Origin: an uncultured Prevotella sp.
GTDB lineage: Bacteria; Bacteroidota; Bacteroidia; Bacteroidales; Bacteroidaceae
Reading direction: 5' to 3'
Length of the DNA: 64,000 bases
Assembly: GCA_900320905.1 (NCBI GenBank)
Contig: ONTZ01000006.1
Location: forward strand, 1-64,000
Below the pieces are notes generated by a model. The model saw only the letters and a list, made by a program, of their open reading frames with translations. It was not told the origin of the DNA and ran no database searches. Positions within the stretch are counted from its first letter, which is position 1; the number at the start of each line of letters is the position of its first letter. Below, piece by piece: positions 50,964 to 59,227 of the stretch. The position numbers were made by a program, and so were the translations under genes.

Positions 50964-52133
50964 CTATAATGAGTATATGAGCGAGTGGTACAGGTCGATG
51001 ACTTGTGAGGCGACGTCTTGTCCTTCGAAGCGGCGGATGTATTCACGGCTGCGGCGGATGCGCTGTTCGCGACCTTCGGCTCCGCGCAGACTTTGGCGGA
51101 TGGCATTTGCCATACCTTCGGCATCATCGGGGGCTACATAGAATGAGTCGGGGCCTCCGGCCTCCTCTAAGCAGGAACCTGTGCAGGCCACTACAGGCAG
51201 ACCGCAACTGATGGCTTCGATGATGGGAATGCCGAAGCCTTCGTAGACGGAAGGATAGACGAATGCCTCTGCTCCAGCATAAAGGGCTGGCAATTCCTCG
51301 TCGCTCACACCGTGAAGGATGCGGACACGGTGATCCAGATGGTTTGCTTTAGCGTAATCAGTGACTTGATCCGTGTATTTCGTATGGCGTCCCACAATGA
51401 CGAGGCTGATGTCTTCAGGAAGATAGGGTAGGGCCTTTACTGCCAACAGGATATTCTTACGGGCCTCGATGCTGCCGACGCTGAGGATGTAGCGGGGAAT
51501 CACGGGGACAGTCCCCATGATCTTCGCTTCGCTGCTATCACGGGGACAGTCCCCGTGATTAGGAGCACTAAAGCGCGGGGCGCAACTCTGGTAGATGACG
51601 GAGATGCGGCTCTCGTCCACTTGTCCGAGTTCGATGATGTCACGCTTCGTACATTCGCTGACGGCGATGATATGGTCAGCCTCGCGGATGGTCTGACGGA
51701 ACTTCCAGGCGTAGATTTTTGTGTCGAGCCAGTTGTAAAACTCCGGATGGCGCAGGAAGATGAGGTCATGGATGGTGACCACGCTCTTGATACCACTCTT
51801 GCGAATGCCGATGGGTAGTTCGCCGGAGAGTCCGTGATAGAGTTGTACACCGTCGCGCTTTAAGTCGCTGACGATACCATAACTGCGCCAGAGTGATTTG
51901 CCAAAGGGAAGGTGGGTGCTCTGGGGGTAGCAGAACGAGAGGTTATCGTGGCTTATGACTTGTCCTCGAAGGTCATCTCGACCCTTATCTGGGGCGTAGA
52001 GGCGCAGAATCAGGGGGACAGTTTCGCTGCAACGGGCAATATCGTTGACGAGTGTCCGTCCGTAACTGCCCAGTCCCGTTCCGTTGCGTACAATCCGCTT
52101 GGCGTCGTATCCGATGATAAGTTGTTGGTTCAT
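50964..52133 (-). CDS. GT4 glycosyltransferase
   Basis: A 389-aa GT-B enzyme with the GT4 C-terminal signature ILSVGSIEARKN, LVIVGRHTKY and VYPSVYEGFGIPIIEAISCG (donor-binding Glu). It likely adds a sugar to a polysaccharide or lipid-linked precursor. Residues ~190-211 (NHGDCPRDSSEAKIMGTVPV) come from a 61-base REP-like element in the inter-domain region, inserted in frame on the strand opposite to the GH31 case. Four bases overlap with the GtrA gene upstream. Confidence 0.88.
   Translation of the reverse strand: MNQQLIIGYDAKRIVRNGTGLGSYGRTLVNDIARCSETVPLILRLYAPDKGRDDLRGQVISHDNLSFCYPQSTHLPFGKSLWRSYGIVSDLKRDGVQLYHGLSGELPIGIRKSGIKSVVTIHDLIFLRHPEFYNWLDTKIYAWKFRQTIREADHIIAVSECTKRDIIELGQVDESRISVIYQSCAPRFSAPNHGDCPRDSSEAKIMGTVPVIPRYILSVGSIEARKNILLAVKALPYLPEDISLVIVGRHTKYTDQVTDYAKANHLDHRVRILHGVSDEELPALYAGAEAFVYPSVYEGFGIPIIEAISCGLPVVACTGSCLEEAGGPDSFYVAPDDAEGMANAIRQSLRGAEGREQRIRRSREYIRRFEGQDVASQVIDLYHSLIYSL
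51499..51559. repeat. In-frame REP-like element in the GT4 gene
   Basis: ATCACGGGGACAGTCCCCAT, spacer, then the near-perfect palindrome ATCACGGGGACAGTCCCCGT plus GAT. A half unit (ATCAGGGGGACAG) lies in the same gene at 52009-52021. Confidence 0.82.
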
Positions 52134-52510
52134 TTGCTCTTGAAGTGTTTGAAAACGAATCTGACGAGTACGAAGTTCATGGGTACGGCAATGGCATACA
52201 CGGCGAAGGGAGCCAGTTCGGGACTGAGACCCAGCCAGAGGAAGAAGTTGAGCAGCACTATGTGCAGCAGGTAGTTCGTCAGATGTGCACCACCGAATCC
52301 TATGCCGTTCTTGGCAGATGTCTTCTCCTTAAAAGTGTAGTGGGCAGAGAGGTAATAGTTGACGAGGAAACTCAGTATGTAGCCAATGGTGTAGGCTACA
52401 TTCACATTCATCCAGTGCATCAGCACCCAGTAGATGCCGTAGTGGATGGCAGTGGAAATCGTGCCCACGACAACGAAACGTATCAGTTCACCAAATGTCT
52501 CTTTTTTCAC
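52130..52510 (-). CDS. GtrA-family membrane protein
   Basis: A 126-aa protein with four membrane segments typical of GtrA flippase-like proteins that help move lipid-linked sugars. The GTG at 52510 (start of MKKETFGEL) is chosen because the longer TTG-initiated frame begins inside the minus-strand -7 box TATCTTTG (52532-52539). It overlaps the GT4 gene by 4 bases, so the two are coupled. Confidence 0.8.
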   Translation of the reverse strand: MKKETFGELIRFVVVGTISTAIHYGIYWVLMHWMNVNVAYTIGYILSFLVNYYLSAHYTFKEKTSAKNGIGFGGAHLTNYLLHIVLLNFFLWLGLSPELAPFAVYAIAVPMNFVLVRFVFKHFKSK

Positions 52511-52531
52511 TATCTGTACCGAATTATGCTG

Positions 52532-52539
52532 CAAAGATA
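52532..52539 (-). promoter_or_regulatory. -7 box of the gtrA-GT4 pair
   Basis: Reads TATCTTTG on the minus strand; it decides the GtrA start. Confidence 0.6.
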
Positions 52540-52543
52540 CAAA

Positions 52544-52577
52544 TTATTCTTAATTCTTAATTCTTAATTCTTAATTT
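52544..52577. repeat. Heptamer repeat between divergent promoters
   Basis: Four to five tandem copies of TTAATTC between the two divergent -7 boxes. Copy-number change would alter spacing upstream of both promoters. Confidence 0.8.
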
Positions 52578-52582
52578 ATTTG

Positions 52583-52590
52583 TACCTTTG
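52583..52590 (+). promoter_or_regulatory. -7 box of the rightward glycan operon
   Basis: TACCTTTG, 32 bases before the ATG at 52623, directly after the heptamer repeat. Confidence 0.6.
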
Positions 52591-52622
52591 CACCCAAATA
52601 ACATAAATAATTGCAACAGACA

Positions 52623-53654
52623 ATGAATTTCCTTGATAGAAATGAGTTTAATTTCGAGCCGAGTGACAAGGTGGTGGAAGCCATCAAGAACTTCGACCCG
52701 AAGACATTGTGCTTCTATACCCGCATCTACGATCAGGGCAAGAAGAGTGTAATCAGTGTGAGGCTTAGTGAGATTTACGGCGTGCCTGAGGAACAAGTGC
52801 TGCTGGCCTACGGCGGTGAGGATATCCTGAAGAATGCCATTCATTACTATCTGATGAAAGGTGACAACAAGAAGATTCTCATTCCGGAGTTCTCGTGGTG
52901 GTATTATAATAAGGTGGCCAGTGAGTGCTACGGCACCTTCGAGATGTATCCCCTGCACGAGCAGGACGACACCTTCGCCTACGATGTCGACGAGGTGATA
53001 GAGTACACCAACCGTATCCATCCACGTATGCTCCTGCTGGCTTCGCCGAACAATCCTACGGGTAATAGTCTGACCTGTGAGGAGATTGGCCGTATCATGG
53101 AGCATATCCCTGAGGATACGATGGTGCTGATTGATGAGGCATACGCCAGTTTTATCACCAGCGACACAGACTATATCGCTCCATTGGTGAACAAGTACCG
53201 CAACCTGATCATTTCGCGTACCCTGTCTAAGTTCTACGGACTGCCTGGCCTGCGTTGCGGATTCGGATTCATCGGCCAGGGCCACACGCATTTCATCAGT
53301 TATATCAACAAATACTTAGGCTACAACCGTTTCTCTGAGGCTGTGGCCTTGGCTGCCCTCGATAGTGATGACCACTACCGTCGTGTGGCCGATGATATGG
53401 AGTGGGGACGCCAGTTGTATAAGAAGGCCTTAGGCGACAAACCGGGATTCAAGGTGTATAAGTCGGTGGCCAACTTCATCCTGATCAAGTATCCCATCGA
53501 AATCAAGGAGGCTCTGATGGAGGCTCTGAAGATTCAGGATTACAAGATCAAATTCATGAGCGACAAGGGTCTGGAGTCCTGTCTGCGTATCACCCTCGGA
53601 CGTAAGGAACAGACACAGACGGTTGTGGATACGATATTGAAGGTGTTGGGATGA
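52623..53654 (+). CDS. HisC-like class I/II aminotransferase
   Basis: A 343-aa PLP enzyme of the histidinol-phosphate aminotransferase fold: SPNNPTGNSL, VLIDEAYASF, and SRTLSKFYGLPGLRCG with the PLP lysine. The ATG at 52623 is preferred to TTG 52611. It overlaps the next gene, a nucleotidyltransferase, by 4 bases. A phosphorylated amino-alcohol made by this enzyme could be CTP-activated by its neighbour; the exact substrate is not readable. It is not in a histidine operon. Confidence 0.8.
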   Translation: MNFLDRNEFNFEPSDKVVEAIKNFDPKTLCFYTRIYDQGKKSVISVRLSEIYGVPEEQVLLAYGGEDILKNAIHYYLMKGDNKKILIPEFSWWYYNKVASECYGTFEMYPLHEQDDTFAYDVDEVIEYTNRIHPRMLLLASPNNPTGNSLTCEEIGRIMEHIPEDTMVLIDEAYASFITSDTDYIAPLVNKYRNLIISRTLSKFYGLPGLRCGFGFIGQGHTHFISYINKYLGYNRFSEAVALAALDSDDHYRRVADDMEWGRQLYKKALGDKPGFKVYKSVANFILIKYPIEIKEALMEALKIQDYKIKFMSDKGLESCLRITLGRKEQTQTVVDTILKVLG

Positions 53655-54394
53655 TAGGCGTGATATTAGCCGCAGGGATGGCAAAGCGACTGAGGCCGCT
53701 GACGGATACAAAACCGAAATGCCTGTTGGAGGTTGGGGGCAAGACCCTGCTTCAACGTACGGTGGAGGCGATGGTTTCTGCCGGTATCAGCGAGTTTCTT
53801 GTGGTCACTGGCTATCGCGCCTCAATGATCCGCGATTTCCTGGATGACCTAGATCTCTTAGGAGATCCTAGGAGCCCTAGGATATCCTATATCGATAATC
53901 CCGACTACGCCCACAATAATAATATCTTCTCCCTTTGGCTGGCAATGCAGGAGTTGCATGGCCAGGAGGTGCTGCTGATGGACAGTGACATCCTCTGTGA
54001 CCCCGAGGCTGTACGCCGTGTGGCTCGTCAGGATTGTTCTGCCCTTGCTATGCAGCGACATGAGTTGGGCGAGGAGGAGATGAAAATCGTGGTGGATCAG
54101 GACTTTCACATCACAGAGATCAGTAAGACTTGTCGGGTGGAAGATGCCATCGGTGAGTCGGTGGGTATCGAGAAGATGACACCCGACTACACGGAGGCTA
54201 TCTATCAGGAACTGCGCCAGATGATCCTCGACGAGGGACTTATTGATATCTTCTATGAACGCGCCTTTGAGCGCCTGATTCCTCAGGGGCACACTTTCAA
54301 GGTGGTGGATACCACCGACCTCTTCTCATACGAACTCGACACCCCTGAGGACTTCCATAAAGCGACAGAACAACTCCCCAAGTCACTCCTTTAA
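53651..54394 (+). CDS. LicC-like nucleotidyltransferase
   Basis: A 247-aa sugar/choline-phosphate nucleotidyltransferase: MIGVILAAGMAKRLRPLT, TDTKPKCLLEVGG and LLMDSDIL metal site. It resembles LicC phosphocholine cytidylyltransferase. Residues ~73-78 come from ATCCTAGG-agc-CCTAGGAT (53865-53883), a perfect 8-base palindrome in frame inside a loop. It probably makes a CDP-activated group for the surface glycan. Confidence 0.82.
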   Translation: MIGVILAAGMAKRLRPLTDTKPKCLLEVGGKTLLQRTVEAMVSAGISEFLVVTGYRASMIRDFLDDLDLLGDPRSPRISYIDNPDYAHNNNIFSLWLAMQELHGQEVLLMDSDILCDPEAVRRVARQDCSALAMQRHELGEEEMKIVVDQDFHITEISKTCRVEDAIGESVGIEKMTPDYTEAIYQELRQMILDEGLIDIFYERAFERLIPQGHTFKVVDTTDLFSYELDTPEDFHKATEQLPKSLL

Positions 54395-54404
54395 AGAATA
54401 AGTT

Positions 54405-55331
54405 ATGGATCTGTCAGTCGTTTCCCCTGTCTATCGTGGAGAGAAGATGCTCAGCGAGTTGGTTGAGCGCATTCACAAGGCCATCTCACCATTGACTGAC
54501 AACTATGAGATTGTGCTTGTCAACGACTGTTCTCCAGATAATTCCTGGGAGTGCATATCTGAGATTTGTAAAGTCGACAAGAAAGTGAAGGGCATCAATC
54601 TGAGTAGAAACTTCGGACAGCCGTATGCCATCACAGCCGGACTCACCTATGCCAAAGGTAACTATATTGCCGTCATCGACTGCGATCTTCAGAACAAGCC
54701 GGAAGACCTGCCTGCAATGTACCAGAAGGCCCTTGAAGGCTATGATGTGGTCAGTGCCCGTCGGGTGGTTCGTGAGGACACCTTTATGAAGCGTATGTCT
54801 TCAGCAATCTTCCACAGGGTGTATGACTTCTTGAGTGGATTTGATACAGACAAGGCTGTGGCTGAGTTTGGCATCTATAGCAGGAAGATTGTTGATGTGT
54901 ACTGCAGCATCCCTGAATATTCTCGGTCTTTTGTGGAGTTGATTCATACGCTGGGCTTCAAGAAGACTACCGTAGATGTACTTCACGATCATCGTTTGGA
55001 GGGGAAAAGTTCCTATAATCTGTATCGGTTGCTAAAATTGTCATACGACTCTATTATCTCCAACAGCAATCGCCCGCTGCATCTTGCAGTCGCCTTGGGG
55101 CTGATGATGTCTATATTGTCATTCCTCATGGCTATCTATAATATCTTTGCCAAGTTCTGGGGACTGAATGAGGTTGCAGGTTATACCTCCACCATCTTCT
55201 CGATCTGGTTCGTGGGTGGGCTTCTCCTGTTGATGATGGGTGTTCTGGGGCTGTATATCGGGAAAATATTCGACCAGGTGAAGGGCAGACCAGTGTTTAT
55301 CGTTAGTGATACTTTGAATATCGAACAATGA
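54405..55331 (+). CDS. GT2 glycosyltransferase, DPM1/GtrB-like
   Basis: A 308-aa protein with a GT-A catalytic domain (VSPVYRGEKML, VNDCSPDNSW, VIDCDLQNKPED with the DxD) and two C-terminal membrane segments (about 232-255 and 265-290). This is the layout of polyprenyl-phosphate sugar transferases such as GtrB. It probably loads a sugar on undecaprenyl phosphate on the inner face of the membrane; the GtrA protein encoded nearby is a natural flippase partner. Confidence 0.86.
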   Translation: MDLSVVSPVYRGEKMLSELVERIHKAISPLTDNYEIVLVNDCSPDNSWECISEICKVDKKVKGINLSRNFGQPYAITAGLTYAKGNYIAVIDCDLQNKPEDLPAMYQKALEGYDVVSARRVVREDTFMKRMSSAIFHRVYDFLSGFDTDKAVAEFGIYSRKIVDVYCSIPEYSRSFVELIHTLGFKKTTVDVLHDHRLEGKSSYNLYRLLKLSYDSIISNSNRPLHLAVALGLMMSILSFLMAIYNIFAKFWGLNEVAGYTSTIFSIWFVGGLLLLMMGVLGLYIGKIFDQVKGRPVFIVSDTLNIEQ

Positions 55332-55340
55332 TTTCTTCGT

Positions 55341-56462
55341 ATGATTCCATTCAATAAGCCATACTGCTCAGGACGTGAACTGAGTTATATTCAGGAAGTC
55401 TGCCACTCGACAACGATGTCGGGCAATGGCGATTTTACGAAACTGTGCCACGGATTCTTTGAGAAACGCTACGGTTTCCGCAAGTGTCTGCTCACGACCT
55501 CGGGTACGGATGCGCTGGAGATGTGTGCCATGCTGTGTCGTCTGCAGCCTGGCGACGAGGTCATCGTGCCTTCCTATACCTTCGTGTCGTCTGCCATTGC
55601 CTTCCTGCGTGAGGGGGCTGCCATCCGTTTTGCCGATAGTGGGGCCGATAATCCGAATTTGACAGTAGAGAGCATCCGTCCGTTGATTAACGAAAAGACT
55701 CGTGTGATCGTTGTCGTCCACTATGCTGGTGTGGCCTGCGACATGGATGCCATCATGGCTCTGGCAGAAGAGCACCATCTTTTAGTTGTAGAAGATGCGG
55801 CTCATGCCGTGGACTCGTATTACAAAGACCGTCCCCTTGGGGGCATCGGCCATCTGGCGGCCTTCTCTTTCCATGAGACGAAGAACATTAACTGCGGAGA
55901 GGGAGGCATGCTGGTTGTCAATGACGAGCGGTTCATCAGCCGTGCAGAGATTATATGGGAAAAGGGCACAAACCGTGCGGAGTTCTATCGTGGGATGGTG
56001 AATAAATACGGCTGGTGCGACCTGGGATCTTCTTTCCTGCCGTCTGAGTTGAATGCCGCTTTCTTATGGGCGCAACTGGAGCAGATGGGTGACATCCAGG
56101 CTAAGCGTCGTCATATCTGGGAACGTTACGATGAGGCTTTAAGAGGTCATCTGCATGCTGAAATCAGCCTGCCTTCGATTCCTGACTATGCCACAAATAA
56201 TTACCATATGTATTACCTGCTCTGCCCATCGCTTGAGGTGAGAACCCGTCTGATGAACTATCTTAAGAACAAGGGTGTGCAGGCCACTTTCCATTATCTC
56301 CCATTGCATTCAAGTGTTTATTACAAGGACAAGCATGACGGAAGGCCGTTGCCAAATTGCGACAGGTATGCCGATACTTTGGTTCGCTTGCCGCTGTTCT
56401 ATGAAATGACAGATGAGGAGATAGATACGGTCAATAAACTACTACTTGGGTTTAAGGGGTAA
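55341..56462 (+). CDS. dTDP-4-amino-4,6-dideoxygalactose transaminase-like (DegT)
   Basis: A 373-aa DegT/DnrJ/EryC1 aminotransferase closest to WecE/RffA: TSGTDALEMCAML, PSYTFVSSA, VEDAAHAVDSYY and FHETKNINCGEGGM with the PLP Lys. It forms amino sugars from nucleotide-4-keto sugars. Start ATG is 9 bases after the GT2 stop. The product would be a Fuc4N-type residue for the glycan. Confidence 0.85.
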   Translation: MIPFNKPYCSGRELSYIQEVCHSTTMSGNGDFTKLCHGFFEKRYGFRKCLLTTSGTDALEMCAMLCRLQPGDEVIVPSYTFVSSAIAFLREGAAIRFADSGADNPNLTVESIRPLINEKTRVIVVVHYAGVACDMDAIMALAEEHHLLVVEDAAHAVDSYYKDRPLGGIGHLAAFSFHETKNINCGEGGMLVVNDERFISRAEIIWEKGTNRAEFYRGMVNKYGWCDLGSSFLPSELNAAFLWAQLEQMGDIQAKRRHIWERYDEALRGHLHAEISLPSIPDYATNNYHMYYLLCPSLEVRTRLMNYLKNKGVQATFHYLPLHSSVYYKDKHDGRPLPNCDRYADTLVRLPLFYEMTDEEIDTVNKLLLGFKG

Positions 56463-56475
56463 TACGCTGTCAGTC

Positions 56476-58368
56476 ATGAAGAAAATTGTCAATGCCATCA
56501 GATGGTTTTTTTCTAATCATACCTGTGTGTTCTGGTTGGGAATGGCTATCGTCTTGTTGGCAACGACATTGGAGGTTGTACGTGGACGTAACACTAATTA
56601 CTTCGATTATCAGGACTCTACCCGTATGTTTTGGGAGGGACTCAGTCCATATAATCTGGAGTATGCCCAAGCGCATGGCATCTATTTTCTCTATTCTCCT
56701 GTGTTCAGTGTGATCTTTGCTCCGATATTCTTATCGCCCTGGTGGCTGGGACCGTATCTCTGGAATATTGGCAACTACAGCCTGTTCTCACTGGCAATCC
56801 AAAAGTTACCTCATCAGTTTGACAAATATAAGCATTGGATATTCCTGTTCTTGTTTTCCGTCATCCTGCAAACGGTTTTCTGCTATCAGCATAACATTAT
56901 CGTTGCCTACATCTATATCTTCGCCTTTATCCTATTAGAGCGTGGAAAGGGCTTCTGGGCTGTTTTCCTCATCATGCTCTCAGCCACTACCAAGGTTTAC
57001 GGCGTTGCAGAACTGGCTATTCTCCTTTGTTATCCTAAAATGTGGCGGAACTTCGGATATGCTATCCTGTGTGGCGCCTTTTTCCTGCTGTTACCAGCCA
57101 TTAATACCTCCTTCGACAATCCTTTCATGTTATATCAGGAGATGTTCGACATGATAGCAAGTCACCATAGTGATTCGGATTTTGTCGGTATTCTCTTTGC
57201 CAGGGGACTTAAGCCCTTCTTGCTGCCCAACTATCGCATCGTACAAGTCATCTTATTTATACTCTTAGGCATAGCATTCTTTGTGCGCTATAAACGATGG
57301 CATCAACTTGAATTCCGTGTGCAGGCATTAGCAGTGCTGACGGGTTTCATGATATTGTTCAGTGATTGCCCGGAAACCCATACCTATATTATTGCGTTTC
57401 CTTTCTATGCGATGGCATTCTGGTTGCGTCAGGAGCGTAATTGGATTGACTGGACACTCTTCTGGTCGCTTGTCGTTAACTTCTGCATCCTGCCTACGGA
57501 TGTGCTTTGTCCTGTATGGCTGCATGAGTATATCCATGAGACGTTCTGGCTTGATGTCTACACCTATTTCTTATGTTGGCTGCGTATCATCTGGTGGGCT
57601 GTAGGACCGGAAGAAAAGGTAATGATTCCTAAAAAGGCGATGACAGTATTGTTGGCTCTCCTGATACCGATGGCGATACAGGCACAGAATAACAAGACTT
57701 TTAAGGTGAAGGGCGTTTCCTTTAAGATGGTTTATGTGGAGGGTGGCTCCTTCTCTATGGGTGCTTTCCCCAATGACAAGGAGGCCGATGCTGATGAGGT
57801 GCGCCATCAGGTAAGACTGAATAGTTTCTATATGGGTGAGACGGAGGTGACACAGGCTTTGTGGGAGGCCGTGATGCCAAAGAACCGTTCAAAGAACAAG
57901 TCGCCTCAGCATCCTGTAGAATACGTGACCTACGACATGTGTAAGGAGTTCATCTCCAGACTGAACTCAATGAGTGGCCTGCACTTCCGTTTGCCTTCTG
58001 AGGCAGAATGGGAATATGCAGCAAGAGGTGGCAACAAGTCGAAGGGGTATTTGTATTCAGGCAGTAACAATATTGCCGAGGTGGCAAATTACCTCAAGGA
58101 TCCCAATCATGCAGCCCATCAGCCTGTCGCTCAGTTAAAACCTAATGAACTGGGTCTTTATGATATGTCTGGCAATGTCTGGGAATGGTGCGAGGACTGG
58201 TATCGGAAGACACCACAAAGCAAACCTTCAAGCAATTTCTATGTCATACGAGGCGGGGCCTATGATTGTGATCCCAAATATTGCAGGGTAAGCAATCGCT
58301 TTATGTACGATCAGCGCCGACGTTTCAGGCATGTGGGCTTCCGTCTTGCTTTGTCTGCAAGAGAATAA
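56476..58368 (+). CDS. GT87-like membrane protein fused to an FGE/SUMF1 domain
   Basis: A 630-aa open frame from ATG 56476. Residues 1-~378 hold about ten membrane segments of a DUF2029/GT87-type mannosyltransferase. At Met383 or Met389 a signal peptide (MTVLLALLIPMAIQAQ) begins, preceded by GAAGAAAAGG at 57610, followed by a complete SUMF1/FGE domain with GNVWEWCEDWY. In RGGAYDCDPKYCRVS, Cys598 and Cys603 align with the catalytic pair of formylglycine-generating enzyme. It may be two proteins, the second translated from 57622, or a true fusion. Confidence 0.78.
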   Translation: MKKIVNAIRWFFSNHTCVFWLGMAIVLLATTLEVVRGRNTNYFDYQDSTRMFWEGLSPYNLEYAQAHGIYFLYSPVFSVIFAPIFLSPWWLGPYLWNIGNYSLFSLAIQKLPHQFDKYKHWIFLFLFSVILQTVFCYQHNIIVAYIYIFAFILLERGKGFWAVFLIMLSATTKVYGVAELAILLCYPKMWRNFGYAILCGAFFLLLPAINTSFDNPFMLYQEMFDMIASHHSDSDFVGILFARGLKPFLLPNYRIVQVILFILLGIAFFVRYKRWHQLEFRVQALAVLTGFMILFSDCPETHTYIIAFPFYAMAFWLRQERNWIDWTLFWSLVVNFCILPTDVLCPVWLHEYIHETFWLDVYTYFLCWLRIIWWAVGPEEKVMIPKKAMTVLLALLIPMAIQAQNNKTFKVKGVSFKMVYVEGGSFSMGAFPNDKEADADEVRHQVRLNSFYMGETEVTQALWEAVMPKNRSKNKSPQHPVEYVTYDMCKEFISRLNSMSGLHFRLPSEAEWEYAARGGNKSKGYLYSGSNNIAEVANYLKDPNHAAHQPVAQLKPNELGLYDMSGNVWEWCEDWYRKTPQSKPSSNFYVIRGGAYDCDPKYCRVSNRFMYDQRRRFRHVGFRLALSARE

Positions 58369-58372
58369 CTAA

Positions 58373-59218
58373 CTATTTCTTCTGGTTTTGTCGCATATAG
58401 TCAGGGAAGGTCAGCGACCAGCGTGAGCCTTTCCATTTGCGTACTAATGTGTCGTAGTCGGCCAGATGCTTATATGACAGACGTTTCTGCAACCAGGGGC
58501 GACACTCCTTTTCTTTTACGAAATTGCCATAGAGTTCAAACTCCGAGAATCCAGCATGGCAACTGCGGTCATAACTGTTGAGAATTGTTTGAATCCAAGG
58601 GAGACCAGATCGTTGGCTGATAGCCTTGTGTAATGACTCTATCTGTCCCTTGTCGAAAAGCATCTTGTGGTCTACGTATGACAACTGATGCAGTTCCAGT
58701 CCTGGCAGTATTTGATGGATATTGTCGTAATAGGGCTGGTGTTCTTCATAACTCATATAGAAGACCGTCTTTCCTTCTTGAGTAAGAAAAACGTGTGGGC
58801 GAATCAAAACGTGGTCTGCATCTATGCACAGATAATGTTGGCATGTCCCCACCTTGCCACTGAGTTTGATGAATTGCTGAAACAGCCATCCGCTACGATT
58901 GATGGTCTTGCCGTCCGGAAGATGTATCTCAAGGCCCAAGTCTTTGGGGCCGAACCCTAAGACAGTACCTTCGTCAACGAACTGCAGTCCTCTCTCCTCA
59001 CAGAAACTGATAATCTCCTGCTGAGGGGGAGCCACAATATAAATATCCTTTATTGGATGCTGTACCTGATGGCGTACGCCTTCCAGACACAGGGGTAGGA
59101 TATGCAGGTCCTTGGCGATGATGGGGATCACCACGTCGATAGGCTCCTTGGCTGGTTCTAGTTTTGGAAAACTGCGCCAGGCAAATAGCCGATATCTGAT
59201 TTTTCGTTTCTGAGACAT
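58373..59218 (-). CDS. DUF6492 family glycosyltransferase-like protein
   Basis: A 281-aa protein. The start IDVVIPIIAKDLHILPL and middle HYLCIDADHVLIRP recall the GT-A fold with a DxD-like site; the rest matches DUF6492. It is the last gene of the leftward phosphonate operon. Only 4 bases lie between its stop and the convergent GT87/FGE stop, with no terminator visible. Confidence 0.75.
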   Translation of the reverse strand: MSQKRKIRYRLFAWRSFPKLEPAKEPIDVVIPIIAKDLHILPLCLEGVRHQVQHPIKDIYIVAPPQQEIISFCEERGLQFVDEGTVLGFGPKDLGLEIHLPDGKTINRSGWLFQQFIKLSGKVGTCQHYLCIDADHVLIRPHVFLTQEGKTVFYMSYEEHQPYYDNIHQILPGLELHQLSYVDHKMLFDKGQIESLHKAISQRSGLPWIQTILNSYDRSCHAGFSEFELYGNFVKEKECRPWLQKRLSYKHLADYDTLVRKWKGSRWSLTFPDYMRQNQKK

Positions 59219-59227
59219 ATCTTGAGT

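Noticed and set aside
52511..52534. TTG start for GtrA
   Set aside because: It lies within the -7 box of its own promoter, so it would not be transcribed.
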